The translations under genes were made by a program, and so were the position numbers. The notes under the pieces are model-generated. The model had not been told where the DNA came from and made no database searches. It was given only the letters and a program-made list of their open reading frames with translations. 64,000 bases of DNA. Source: Blastocatellia bacterium. GTDB taxonomy: Bacteria > Acidobacteriota > Blastocatellia > Chloracidobacteriales > JADJPF01. Location: assembly GCA_016713405.1 (NCBI GenBank), contig JADJPF010000016.1, positions 1 through 64,000 on the forward strand, written 5' to 3'. Of this stretch, positions 51,796 to 60,875 are shown piece after piece. How positions within the stretch are numbered: the first letter of the stretch is position 1; each line of letters opens with the position of its first letter.

Positions 51796-53253
51796 ATGTA
51801 CAACAATAGTTATATAAGCCTTTGTCAGCAATGTGGCAATCAATTAACTCCTGACTCTTATTGTAAGTTTTGCAATAAGAGTTTTGCCCCACTCACACCT
51901 AGTTATGATAATGCAATTAATAATATTGACTGGACATTAGTAGGCATTAGTGGGGCTGAAGTAGGAACATATCGATTGCTAAACCCACAAATTAAGCTAG
52001 GACGTGAAGTAGATAATGATATTTGTATTTATGATAGTAATTGTTCACGTCATCATGCTTTGATCCGAAAAGACCCTGCTGGGATTTACATCCAAGACTT
52101 AAATAGCAGTAACGGTACTTATGTTAATGATATGCGTATAAGTGGCACTACTTACTTAAAAACAGGTGATTTAATTCGTATTGGAAATACAAGATTTATT
52201 TTAGAAAGTAGTTTTGATGCAGCCCAATCAACCTTAAAGTTAACAGATTTTCCAACTGTAAATTCTGCTGCATTAGCTGGTAATCTTGCACCTCAAATTA
52301 ATTGCTCCCAGCCAACAGACCCATCCCAAAATAGTTTTTCACCTCCAGTTATAAACCCACTTCCAGCAAATCTACCAGCATCAAATGTTTTAACTCCATC
52401 TGCTGTAAGTCCCTTTGCTGTTAATCAAATGCCTATGTATAGACCTGTTAACCAAGCCATTAGTCAAGTAGCTTATCCTCAAACCCCTTCACCTGCTTAT
52501 GCTCCAGTTGCACCAATGGCAACAGTTCAATTACCTGCATTAAATAACCCACAAAAAACTGTAGCTTTTTCTTGGCGTGCTGTATCAGGTTTTGCATTAA
52601 TGATGATGGGCTTACCCTTTGCTATTGATATGGATATGATGAATGGAGGATTTGCACTAATTTTTATTAGTTTTTTTGTAATGTTGATGGGAATAATTAC
52701 TTCTGTTATTTATTTTGTAAGGGCAAAAACTTTAGATAAATTATTATCAGGTCAGGAATTATTAGCTTATTGGACTTATAACCCACAAGAATGGCAACGC
52801 TACACAGAAAAAGAGTTTGAAATTTCTAAGTTTGAGAAAGTCCCACTTTTAATTTTAGTTAGTGTTATTTGTTTAATAATTGGTGGAATTTTTGCTATTG
52901 CTGATCCTGAAGCAGGGCTAGTTGTTTTTATAGTTATGTTGGGTTTAATTACATTATTAAGTGGTATTGTTTTTGTTGTTCCTCGTTTGCGTCATCAGCA
53001 TAACCAAAATAGCTTAGGATATGCTTATATTGGGACTAAAGGACTCTACTTAAATGGCTATTTTCATAATTGGAATATGCTAGGAGCTTCTTTAGATAGT
53101 GCTGCTATATTGATGGATGAAATTCCAATGCTAGAGATAAATTATTCATTTCCTACTAGAACAGGACGACAAGAAGAAACTGTTCGCGTCCCAATTCCAC
53201 AAGGCCAACTAGCTATGGCTGAAAGAATTGTTTATCAAATAAAAAGTTTCTAA
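51796..53253 (+). CDS. zinc-ribbon and FHA-domain membrane protein
   Basis: Start at ATG 51796 with AGGAGG close upstream; the TTG at 51766 is rejected. The 485-residue protein has an N-terminal zinc ribbon (CQQCG, CKFCNK), an FHA domain (about 55-140: IKLGREVDNDICIY, SRHHALIRKD, SSNGTYVND), a Pro/Ala-rich linker and four hydrophobic segments (AVSGFALMMMGLPFAID, FALIFISFFVMLMGIITS, LILVSVICLIIGGIFAI, LVVFIVMLGLITLLSGIVF), followed by a short soluble domain. It probably binds a phosphothreonine partner at the membrane, such as one of the Hanks kinases. Confidence 0.87.
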   Translation: MYNNSYISLCQQCGNQLTPDSYCKFCNKSFAPLTPSYDNAINNIDWTLVGISGAEVGTYRLLNPQIKLGREVDNDICIYDSNCSRHHALIRKDPAGIYIQDLNSSNGTYVNDMRISGTTYLKTGDLIRIGNTRFILESSFDAAQSTLKLTDFPTVNSAALAGNLAPQINCSQPTDPSQNSFSPPVINPLPANLPASNVLTPSAVSPFAVNQMPMYRPVNQAISQVAYPQTPSPAYAPVAPMATVQLPALNNPQKTVAFSWRAVSGFALMMMGLPFAIDMDMMNGGFALIFISFFVMLMGIITSVIYFVRAKTLDKLLSGQELLAYWTYNPQEWQRYTEKEFEISKFEKVPLLILVSVICLIIGGIFAIADPEAGLVVFIVMLGLITLLSGIVFVVPRLRHQHNQNSLGYAYIGTKGLYLNGYFHNWNMLGASLDSAAILMDEIPMLEINYSFPTRTGRQEETVRVPIPQGQLAMAERIVYQIKSF

Positions 53254-53272
53254 CCCTCCAACAGAATCTTTT

Positions 53273-53303
53273 GCTAGTGTGCCAAATAATTTGGTACACT
53301 AGC
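53273..53303 (+). terminator. terminator of the FHA gene
   Basis: GCTAGTGTGCCAAA (53273-53286) pairs with the arm ending at 53303 (one G-U), small loop, followed by TTTATTT. Confidence 0.8.
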
Positions 53304-53518
53304 TTTATTTACCTAGTAGAAATTCATTAAATTATATTTATATTACTTTTTATAAAACTATTTACATTAGATGTTTATTTGCTTAGGCTATTTTAAGATA
53401 TAAATATAAAAACCAGATTTAATACTAATTAAAATTTAGTAAGTTTTATACTTTTCAATGGTATTAAGTTAGCCTCTTTATGTATAATTTGCCTTACTTT
53501 CTTTCTTAGGAGTAAAGC

Positions 53519-54859
53519 ATGGAAAAACAAAAATATACTTATAAGCCCCCAACAATTTTATCTTCAAAGAAAATTTTTTTATTAATTGGGATTCCTGTAG
53601 TAATTGGAATAGCTATTATAATTTTGTTAAAGATGGAAAGCTTTTTTTATGAAAAAAAACAAGATTTAATAGCTAATAAAGTCCTTACAACAGAACAAAA
53701 AGAAAAGTATAAAGAACAAGAAATAATCAATAAACAGCTTAATGCTGATGTAAAATCTGGTGTAATAATCGAATATATACAGCCTAATTCAATAGCAGAA
53801 AAAGGAGGTCTTAAAAGAAAAGACATAATAACGGAATATAATGGAATTAAAGTAAGAGATACTATTGAATATGGAAAAGCAAGAGAGCAATTGTTGGATA
53901 AAACAGATCTAAATAAAATTACGCTTACTTTTGTAAGAGAAGGAAAACCAATTACCATATCTGTTGCCAAAGGGGGAATAGGTATAGAAATAAAAGATTG
54001 GAGTCCAGTAATGGAAAGCCTTTTTGAAATGATGTATAGGAAAGATTTTGAACAAATGCAAGAAACAATTGCTGATGCTGAAAAAAATGATGTTCTTTCC
54101 CCAGCACAACTTCTTATTGCAAAAATAATTGCTATAAAAGATAGAAACTCTAAATCTCAAGACTTAAAGAAAATAGAAGAATTATTACAAAAGCTTATTG
54201 AAAGTATTGATAAAGAAGATTCTGCTAGTTTGGCAAGTGATTATTTTTATACTAAAGGTGTTTATTATCCAGCTTCTGTTCTTTTTGAACATTTTCTTAA
54301 GTTTCAACAAAACCCTTATGTAGAGTTAAATTTAAGCTATTGTTATGCTGTTTTAGGTAAGTTGGAAGAAGCTGAACATCTAGTAGAATCTGTAATGAAA
54401 CGATACCAGGATAACATTGCTAGTCCAGGCTATCACACTGCACTATTTACAAAAGGAAGAGTTGCTATAGGACACAAAGACTACAAAACTGCTATAAAGC
54501 ATTTTGATAAAGCTTTTGAATATTCATCAAACCCCAAAGAAGATTTTGCTTGTATGAATCTTTTACTTATTTCTTCTGCTTTGACAAAAAAGAAGGAATT
54601 ATTAGAACAATCCCGCGCTAAGTGTAAAGAACTTGGAAAAGAAGAATTTGATAAAAGAATTAGTCCATATATTGATTCCCTAGAAGCTTATGTAGTAGCT
54701 GAAAATAATCCAGAGGCAGCACGTCAAATAGCAAAAAAATGGATTGATAATATACCTATGCGGGGCAAAATAGGCAAACATTGGGATTTTTTGCTTGAAG
54801 CAGAACCAATAGTAGAAAATTGGGGAAAATTAATAGAAGGGTTAAAAAATAAATCTTAG
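53519..54859 (+). CDS. membrane-anchored PDZ protein with TPR-like repeats
   Basis: 446 residues. An N-terminal membrane helix (about 20-41, IFLLIGIPVVIGIAIIIL) precedes a PDZ domain (about 78-155: GVIIEYIQPNSIAEKGGL, KDIITEYNG, ITLTFVREGKPI). The rest is helical, with TPR-like units (YVELNLSYCYAVLGKLEEAE, KTAIKHFDKAFEYSSNP). No protease domain. It is probably a periplasmic scaffold. It lies 11 bp before the redoxin gene, which it likely shares an operon with. AGGAG precedes the ATG. Confidence 0.82.
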   Translation: MEKQKYTYKPPTILSSKKIFLLIGIPVVIGIAIIILLKMESFFYEKKQDLIANKVLTTEQKEKYKEQEIINKQLNADVKSGVIIEYIQPNSIAEKGGLKRKDIITEYNGIKVRDTIEYGKAREQLLDKTDLNKITLTFVREGKPITISVAKGGIGIEIKDWSPVMESLFEMMYRKDFEQMQETIADAEKNDVLSPAQLLIAKIIAIKDRNSKSQDLKKIEELLQKLIESIDKEDSASLASDYFYTKGVYYPASVLFEHFLKFQQNPYVELNLSYCYAVLGKLEEAEHLVESVMKRYQDNIASPGYHTALFTKGRVAIGHKDYKTAIKHFDKAFEYSSNPKEDFACMNLLLISSALTKKKELLEQSRAKCKELGKEEFDKRISPYIDSLEAYVVAENNPEAARQIAKKWIDNIPMRGKIGKHWDFLLEAEPIVENWGKLIEGLKNKS

Positions 54860-54870
54860 GGGGGCAAGTA

Positions 54871-56052
54871 ATGAATAAAACACAAGAAATTTTTCTAGCC
54901 TGTATTTTGTTAATAGCAAGTTATTTTGCAGGTAGTAGTATTGCTAGTTTGCTTATAGTTTTACCAGTAGCAAAAATTGCTCCTCAAGAAATAAATTTTA
55001 CTCTTAAAGATGAAGTAGGTCTTAGTCGTTCTCTTAAAGATATTCAATCAAACAAACCTACCTTTGTATATATTTTTGCTGGCGATTGTAATCACTGCAT
55101 AGGACTTTTAAGAACTATAAATGCTAGTATTTTACCTAGAGTAAAAGAAAATCAATTTCGTGTAGTTGGAGTTGATGCCCTTGGCCCTCATGGAACACAA
55201 GAACAGCTTGTAGAAATTCGAGACACTTTCAATTTACCTTCTCCAATCTTAGCGGATAAAGATGATAAAGTTTGTAAAAGTTTAGGCATAAGTGAATTTA
55301 CAGTTTTATTAGTTAATCCTGATGGAATGCTAACTTATAGAAAGACTATTCGAGAGACTTCCTGGCCCCAGGACGCATTATCTAGTGAGACATTAGCTGA
55401 GGCTAAAGTTTCCAGTAAATCTTTGGAAAACGCTTCTGAATCCTCATCAGAAAAATTAAATGAGTTTTCTGCAACAATACTTAAGGCAAATGAGAATCTT
55501 TTCCGTCCTATCCAATTTAGTTTGTTGTTACTAGTATTTATTTTTATGTCAGTAGTCATATATCGTTCACAAGATAGCTGTTTGGCCCCGCTTTCTGCTG
55601 TAGGACTTTTATTAATGGCAGTCATATCAAAAGCTTGGTTATTTTTACCAGTAAATTTGTTTATAGTAATCCTGGCTGCATTTTTGCTGATAAACAAAAA
55701 ATGGGCAATATGGGCTTCTCTTTTATTGGGACTCTCTATTTATGGGGTACTCTTACTTCCTTTATTCCAAGCAAAACTGCCTTCTGTTTTATATCAAGAA
55801 GCCGCCTATGGTTTTCTACCCCAAACTATTTTAAGTTTATTGATGTTTTATTTGTCTTTTGTTTTAGCAGCACAAAAACATCAAAAACTTGTTTTTGATG
55901 GACGACCCATTTATCAAAGTTCAGAAAATTATAGTGGAAATATAGCTATCAAAAAGACATCTACAGCCGAACGATGTGATGTTTGTCACCAAACAGATCT
56001 GTTTGATAAACAAACTGGATTTTGCACACGTTGCCAGCAACATACAATTTAA
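54871..56052 (+). CDS. membrane protein with a thioredoxin/redoxin-like domain and a zinc ribbon
   Basis: 393 residues. After an N-terminal membrane helix (about 7-32), a redoxin-like domain (about 36-165) has the C-x-x-C motif GDCNHCIG and the fold signature LADKDDKVCKSLGISEFTVLL. The second half has five hydrophobic segments and the last 30 residues form a zinc ribbon (CDVCHQ, CTRCQ). It should reduce or exchange disulphides at the outer face of the membrane. A strong GGGGGG-type ribosome binding site (AGGGGGGCAAGTA) precedes the ATG. Its partner is probably the PDZ protein just upstream. Confidence 0.82.
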   Translation: MNKTQEIFLACILLIASYFAGSSIASLLIVLPVAKIAPQEINFTLKDEVGLSRSLKDIQSNKPTFVYIFAGDCNHCIGLLRTINASILPRVKENQFRVVGVDALGPHGTQEQLVEIRDTFNLPSPILADKDDKVCKSLGISEFTVLLVNPDGMLTYRKTIRETSWPQDALSSETLAEAKVSSKSLENASESSSEKLNEFSATILKANENLFRPIQFSLLLLVFIFMSVVIYRSQDSCLAPLSAVGLLLMAVISKAWLFLPVNLFIVILAAFLLINKKWAIWASLLLGLSIYGVLLLPLFQAKLPSVLYQEAAYGFLPQTILSLLMFYLSFVLAAQKHQKLVFDGRPIYQSSENYSGNIAIKKTSTAERCDVCHQTDLFDKQTGFCTRCQQHTI

Positions 56053-56323
56053 GCTCAGTACAATTTTAAAGAATTTAAGATATAAAAGGTATAAGACAAG
56101 GGTTTTTACTAACTAAATTTTCCTAAACTTTGTCTTATATTTTCTATTATTGAGATACTTTTAATTGTGAACAAGTTTGTCTAAAAGCCACTCGCTAAAA
56201 AATTATTAGTAATAATTTTTTCTATTCTTATTACAACTCATTATGTCTTAAGCGCAAAAAGGATGTGTTTTTAGCTGGCGACTTATGGCATTATAATAAG
56301 CTAAGCAGCGAGGAGATAACGCT

Positions 56324-56719
56324 ATGACAACAGAAGAAATGCTTCAATTATTGCTAGGTAAATTTACTGACCTAGAAAATGAAGTAAAAGAAATGCGAAG
56401 TGGGATTAAATCTCTCAATGACAAAGTAGATGCAAGTTACACACATATAATCAAAGAATTAAATAGAATAGAAAATAAAGTAGATGCAAATCATGCAGAT
56501 GTAATCAAAGAATTAAATAGAATAGAAAATAAAGTAGATGCAAATCTACGTGCAGATATAATAGTTATTAATGGCAAAATAGATACTGCTATGGAAGAAC
56601 AAAGATTAAATCGTCGAGTTACTCAATCAGCTATATCAGAATTGCAATTTAGACAAGAGCATTTAGAAGAAGACCTTAGACGATCTAACCGTAGGTTAGA
56701 TAATGCAAGACAATTATAA
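56324..56719 (+). CDS. small coiled-coil protein with an internal 54-bp repeat
   Basis: 131 residues, almost entirely heptad-patterned helix. Two copies of IKELNRIENKVDAN arise from a 54-bp direct repeat (about 56449-56502 and 56503-56556). GAGGAG lies 11 bases before the ATG. No signal peptide. Such short coiled coils occur widely as spacers or oligomerisers; no function can be assigned. It stands just before the sugar-transfer operon, with a six-base gap, and could be its first gene. Confidence 0.72.
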   Translation: MTTEEMLQLLLGKFTDLENEVKEMRSGIKSLNDKVDASYTHIIKELNRIENKVDANHADVIKELNRIENKVDANLRADIIVINGKIDTAMEEQRLNRRVTQSAISELQFRQEHLEEDLRRSNRRLDNARQL

Positions 56720-56724
56720 AACCA

Positions 56725-57408
56725 ATGCAGCCAAAAATAAGTGTAATAATTCCTGTTTTTAATGGTGAGAAATATATTAAAGAAACTATAAATAGCGTAT
56801 TAGAACAAACTTTTCAGGATTTTGAAATTATTGTAATTGATGACGGCTCAATAGATAAAACAGAAGAAATAGTAAAAAGCTTTCCTAGTAGCAAAATTCA
56901 TTATGAAAAACAAACTAATAAAGGTGTTGCAGCCGCACGAAATCGAGGTATAGAGCTAGCAAAAAATAATTGGATAGCCTTTTTAGATGCTGATGATTTA
57001 TGGGTTAATAATAAACTAGAACTACAGATAGAAGCTTTCTTAAATAACCAAACCTTAGACATTATTTTAGGACAAGTTGAACATTTTTATAGCCCTGAAC
57101 TTAGCCCCAAACAACAAGCTAAACTACATTGTCCAAAAGAAATACAAGCTGGTTTTTTGCCAGGTACAATGCTTGTAAAAAAAGAAGTTTTTAACCGCAT
57201 AGGCGTTTTTGAAACTAAATGGAAAATAGGGGAATTTATTGATTGGTATGACCGAACTCGTCAGCATTGTATTAGCCAAGTGTTACCCAATGTTCTATTA
57301 AAAAGGCGTGTCCATAATGCTAGCTTAACTGTTACTAACAAGGCTGCACAAAAAGATTACTTACAGATTATAAAAAACTCATTGGATAGACGAAAAAACT
57401 TAAGTTAA
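56725..57408 (+). CDS. family 2 glycosyltransferase, first in the modification operon
   Basis: 227 residues, GT-A fold. Motifs: SVIIPVFNGEKYI near the start, VIDDGSIDKT (D39, D40) for UDP or nucleotide binding, AAARNRGIELAKNNW and DADD at 88-91, the DXD metal site. It should transfer a sugar from a nucleotide donor. It is the first of five genes in the same direction with gaps of 3-50 bp. I place it with a peptide-modification cluster and not with capsule synthesis because the following genes are a nucleotidyltransferase, PqqD and an HPr-kinase-like protein. Confidence 0.88.
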   Translation: MQPKISVIIPVFNGEKYIKETINSVLEQTFQDFEIIVIDDGSIDKTEEIVKSFPSSKIHYEKQTNKGVAAARNRGIELAKNNWIAFLDADDLWVNNKLELQIEAFLNNQTLDIILGQVEHFYSPELSPKQQAKLHCPKEIQAGFLPGTMLVKKEVFNRIGVFETKWKIGEFIDWYDRTRQHCISQVLPNVLLKRRVHNASLTVTNKAAQKDYLQIIKNSLDRRKNLS

Positions 57409-57422
57409 GGGACTTTTTTCAA

Positions 57423-58553
57423 ATGTCTTTGATGTCTTCAGAAAACCTTTCTAATGCAGGGTGTTGGCCTAGTCAAACGCAAGAACTACTACTTAAAGCA
57501 ATATTAACATGCAATGTAGAAGAATCTATAAATTTTTGGCAAGAGTGGCAAAAACTCGTTAATGTGCAACAACTTGACTATGGTTCACAACGCTTGTTGC
57601 CAATGCTTTACAATAAATTAAAAACTACGGATATAACTCATCCTGACCTAAAAATTTATAAAGGTGTTTATCGGCAGGCTTGGTATAAAAGCCAAATGAT
57701 GCTTCATAAAGCCCTACCTGTTTTGCAAACTTTCCAAGAAAATAATATTAAAGCAATAATTCTAAAAGGTTTAGCCTTGGCTGTGCTTTATTATAAGGAT
57801 TATGGGCTACGGCCTATGTCGGATTTTGATATTTTAGTGCCTATTGAGCAAAAAAATAGTGCTATTAAAATGATGCTCTCTCTAGGTTGGGAAGAAGGCT
57901 TTTCCTGGTCTCACTCTCAATGTTTTACTAAGCAAGAACAAAAATGTGATTTACATTGGCATTTAATGTCTGACATTTGTTCATTAAAACCAAATGAAAC
58001 AAATGAAGTAAACAAAGAATTTTGGAAAGCGATTGTGCCACTGCAAATCAAAGAAATTAGTGCTTATTCGCTATGTCCAACAGATATGATATTTCATATT
58101 TGTGTACATGGTGCTTGGTGGAATCCTGTTGCTCCTCTGCGTTGGATTGTTGATGTTATGATGATCTTAAGAGAACCTGTTGTAATTGATTGGTCACGTT
58201 TAGTTAATCAAACTTATAAACTCCAATTAGGACTAATAATTAGAAATGCTTTTAACTACTTAAAGAACTATTTTGCTGCTCCTATTCCTGATGAAGTCTT
58301 GAAAAAACTTGATGACTATAAACCAAGTTATAGTGAGCAACTAGATTACTTGACTAAAACATCTCCAACAAATGAACGTAATCCATTAGCAGCTTTTTGG
58401 GTTTGTTATCGGGAATATCGACAATATACTATCGGCAATAATGTTAAGCCTAATTTTTTAGGGTTTGTAAAATTCTTGCGAGATCGTTGGGGAATTGAAA
58501 AACTTTCCGAAATTCCGCTTCATTCTATAAAAGAGATATGGCAACGGCTATAA
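57423..58553 (+). CDS. nucleotidyltransferase-fold protein (NTP_transf_5 family)
   Basis: 376 residues with the family core KAIILKGLALAVLYYKDYGL (K115-G116) and MSDFDILVP with the metal aspartates D134 and D136, followed by the DLHWHL block and GAWWNPVAPLRWIVDV. In lasso-peptide gene sets, members of this family have been linked to further modification of a phosphorylated peptide (reported for pseudomycoidin-type clusters). Here it sits between a glycosyltransferase and a PqqD protein. Cytoplasmic. Confidence 0.85.
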   Translation: MSLMSSENLSNAGCWPSQTQELLLKAILTCNVEESINFWQEWQKLVNVQQLDYGSQRLLPMLYNKLKTTDITHPDLKIYKGVYRQAWYKSQMMLHKALPVLQTFQENNIKAIILKGLALAVLYYKDYGLRPMSDFDILVPIEQKNSAIKMMLSLGWEEGFSWSHSQCFTKQEQKCDLHWHLMSDICSLKPNETNEVNKEFWKAIVPLQIKEISAYSLCPTDMIFHICVHGAWWNPVAPLRWIVDVMMILREPVVIDWSRLVNQTYKLQLGLIIRNAFNYLKNYFAAPIPDEVLKKLDDYKPSYSEQLDYLTKTSPTNERNPLAAFWVCYREYRQYTIGNNVKPNFLGFVKFLRDRWGIEKLSEIPLHSIKEIWQRL

Positions 58554-58602
58554 AGTCTATGTTATTTTTGCTGAAGAATTCAATTTATTAGGTAAGAGTT
58601 TT

Positions 58603-59043
58603 ATGCAGGAAAAGTTTTTTCAAATCAACAGCCCTCAAGTTATTAGAGAATTTTTTGATGATGAAGCAGTAATTGTTAATTTAGAATTAGGCATTTATTA
58701 TAGCCTTGACTCTATTGGCGCAATAGTTTGGGGCTTAATTGAACAAGGTGCTAGCAATACACAAATAGTAGAAAAACTTAGTCAAATGTTCAAGCTATCA
58801 ACAAACATTGAAAAAGATATAGAGGAATTTATTGATTTATTGCTAAAAGAAGAGCTTATTGCTGCGACTGATAATGCTTCATTAACTTCATTTGATTCTA
58901 TTAACATAGATAACAAACTAACTTATAGCAAACCTACATTAAATAAATACACTGATATGCAAGAACTGCTTTTGCTAGATCCTATTCATGAAGTTGATGA
59001 AGAAGGTTGGCCTAATATAAAAAATAAACAGGCTGCTAAATAG
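58603..59043 (+). CDS. PqqD-type peptide-recognition protein with a leader-like C-terminal tail
   Basis: 146 residues. Residues 1-88 have the PqqD/RRE fold that binds the leader of a ribosomally made peptide (REFFDDEAVIVNLELGIYYSL, GAIVWGLIEQGASNTQIVEKL). Residues 89-146 are an extra tail with the order Y108-x-x-P111-x-L113, which resembles a lasso-peptide leader, and then a hydrophobic block ending in LDPIHEVDEEGWP (125-137). The tail could therefore be a substrate segment or a docking site for the neighbouring kinase or transferase (inference). The next gene starts two bases after its stop. Confidence 0.87.
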   Translation: MQEKFFQINSPQVIREFFDDEAVIVNLELGIYYSLDSIGAIVWGLIEQGASNTQIVEKLSQMFKLSTNIEKDIEEFIDLLLKEELIAATDNASLTSFDSINIDNKLTYSKPTLNKYTDMQELLLLDPIHEVDEEGWPNIKNKQAAK

Positions 59044-59045
59044 TT

Positions 59046-60125
59046 ATGCTTTCTGATGAGCTAAACATAGATAAAGAAAGACTTAAGGCTAACTTAGAAG
59101 ATTTTTTTGTAGAGCTTTATCAACTTTATTTAACCGCCAAAGCCAGTAGCAGTAACGCTTTTAAGCAAAGTTATTTAATTGCAGACGCTAAAGTTAATCT
59201 ATGTTTTGCTAACGTTGCGCTAAAACCTTTAATTACACTTGCTATTGAACATCTAGCCACTAACTACAATCTAGAAGCAGATCTAACAGTTTTTATTGCT
59301 GATAGTTTATCAACTAACATTACAATACCTAAGCCAGATTGGTTAATTTATCATTATAAAACTTTAGGCGACATAGGCGGGTTATTAAGCAAAAATATTT
59401 ATCTAAATTTTGACTTAGGCCATAACGCGCTTACTTTAATTAACTTTGAGCAAAAACAAGCTATTTATTGGATAGAGTCGCCTGATCGCGTTCCTGATTA
59501 TGAATTAGGGATTCCGCTATATTGGTTGTGGCATTATTTTTTTAGTCCTCGTCAAACTTTTATGCTTCATGCAGGTGCAGTAGGTTTTAAAGATGGGGGA
59601 GTGTTAATAATTGGCTATGGCGGCGCAGGTAAATCTAATAGCTGTCTTTCCTGCTTAAATTCTAAGCTTTTTTATTTAAGTGATGATTATTGTTTGGTTA
59701 AAAGCGAGCCGACACCAACAGCTTATAGCATTTATGCTACAGGTAAAACTCATGCTCATGATTTAGATAAATTGCCATTTCTAAAACCAATTGTTAGCAA
59801 TCATGAGAATCTTGGAAAAGAAAAGGCAGTTTATTTTCTTTACAAACATTACAAAGAAAAAATAATCTTAAGCTTTCCAATTAAAGCTATTTTAATTCCA
59901 CAAGTTACAGGCTTAACAGATACTAATTTAGAAAAAGCTTCTGCAATAGAAGGTATAAAACTAATGGTGCCTCAGCAAATTTCCCGTCAACCTTCAGCAG
60001 GACGAGAAATTTTTCAAAATTTAGCAAAAATTTTTAGACAAGTTCCTTGTTATCAATTAAATGTGGGTACAGATAGACAACAAATACCAGAAAAAATTAT
60101 TAATCTATTAAAAGAGCTTAAATAA
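59046..60125 (+). CDS. HPr kinase/phosphorylase-like protein
   Basis: 359 residues. The C-terminal half holds the HPr kinase-like core: HAGAVGF (175-181), the P-loop GYGGAGKS (190-197) and LSDDYCLV with D213-D214. The N-terminal half lacks the classical HprK regulatory domain. In lasso-peptide gene sets such kinases phosphorylate the peptide's C-terminal serine. Classic HprK partner genes (ptsH, ptsK) are absent here, so a carbon-control role is unlikely. Two bases separate it from the second glycosyltransferase gene. Confidence 0.85.
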   Translation: MLSDELNIDKERLKANLEDFFVELYQLYLTAKASSSNAFKQSYLIADAKVNLCFANVALKPLITLAIEHLATNYNLEADLTVFIADSLSTNITIPKPDWLIYHYKTLGDIGGLLSKNIYLNFDLGHNALTLINFEQKQAIYWIESPDRVPDYELGIPLYWLWHYFFSPRQTFMLHAGAVGFKDGGVLIIGYGGAGKSNSCLSCLNSKLFYLSDDYCLVKSEPTPTAYSIYATGKTHAHDLDKLPFLKPIVSNHENLGKEKAVYFLYKHYKEKIILSFPIKAILIPQVTGLTDTNLEKASAIEGIKLMVPQQISRQPSAGREIFQNLAKIFRQVPCYQLNVGTDRQQIPEKIINLLKELK

Positions 60126-60127
60126 AA

Positions 60128-60805
60128 ATGGATAGCCCTTTAGTCTCAATCATTGTTGCAGCAAAAAACGCTGAAAGATTTTTAAGCCAAGCTTTAGATA
60201 GCATTTTTGCCCAAAGCTATCAAAATTTTGAAGTGCTGTTAATAAATGGTGGTTCAACCGATAAAACTTTAGAAATAGGAAAGTTATACAAAAATATTCA
60301 AATTATTGAGCAACAAAATAAAGGTATTGCAAATGCTTATAACTTAGGTATCAGTAATGCAAAAGGTGAGCTAGTAGCTTTTCTTTCTTCTGATGATATT
60401 TGGAAGCCAAATAAATTAGCAGTTCAAGTAAGCTTTCTTATAAATCATCCTGAAATAGCTTTGACAACAGCACATGCAGAGTTTTTTCTTGAGGCAGAAA
60501 GCCAAATTCCAGCAGGATTTCGCAAAGATTTATTAATAGGCTCTCATCCAGCCCATATTATGGAAACTTTAGTAACACGCAAGGAAGTATTTAAACAAGT
60601 AGGTCTATTCAATGAGGGCTTTTTTATTTCTGAAGATATAGACTGGTTTGCTCGTGCTAAGGATTTACAAATTCCCTTTGCCTTAATGCCAGAAACTTTA
60701 TTAAGTAAAAGAGTTCATGACAAAAACACTTCTCTTAAAGATAAAACCAACAAAGATTTACTTTTAGCATTAAGAAAATCTATTGAGCGTAAAAAAAATA
60801 GCTAA
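60128..60805 (+). CDS. family 2 glycosyltransferase, last in the modification operon
   Basis: 225 residues, GT-A fold, a paralogue of the enzyme at 56725. Motifs: SIIVAAKNAERFL, then INGGSTDKT where the usual first Asp is Asn (N40), IANAYNLGISNAKGELV and SSDD at 87-90 as the metal site. The altered motif may change donor binding, but the fold looks complete. It ends the operon; a strong terminator follows. Confidence 0.87.
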   Translation: MDSPLVSIIVAAKNAERFLSQALDSIFAQSYQNFEVLLINGGSTDKTLEIGKLYKNIQIIEQQNKGIANAYNLGISNAKGELVAFLSSDDIWKPNKLAVQVSFLINHPEIALTTAHAEFFLEAESQIPAGFRKDLLIGSHPAHIMETLVTRKEVFKQVGLFNEGFFISEDIDWFARAKDLQIPFALMPETLLSKRVHDKNTSLKDKTNKDLLLALRKSIERKKNS

Positions 60806-60810
60806 AATAA

Positions 60811-60848
60811 AACTAGCGGCTTAAACCCACAATTTTAAGCCGCTAGTT
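60811..60848. terminator. bidirectional terminator between the modification operon and boxB
   Basis: Perfect 15-bp stem (AACTAGCGGCTTAAA at 60811-60825 with 60834-60848), eight-base loop. T-rich sequence follows on the minus side, serving boxB. Confidence 0.88.
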
Positions 60849-60875
60849 AGAATATTTGGAGAAAGCATAATTTAC

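Noticed and set aside
56725..60805. Complete lasso-peptide biosynthesis cluster
   Set aside because: No B2 protease, Asn-synthetase-like cyclase or short precursor gene was seen, so only a modification system is claimed.
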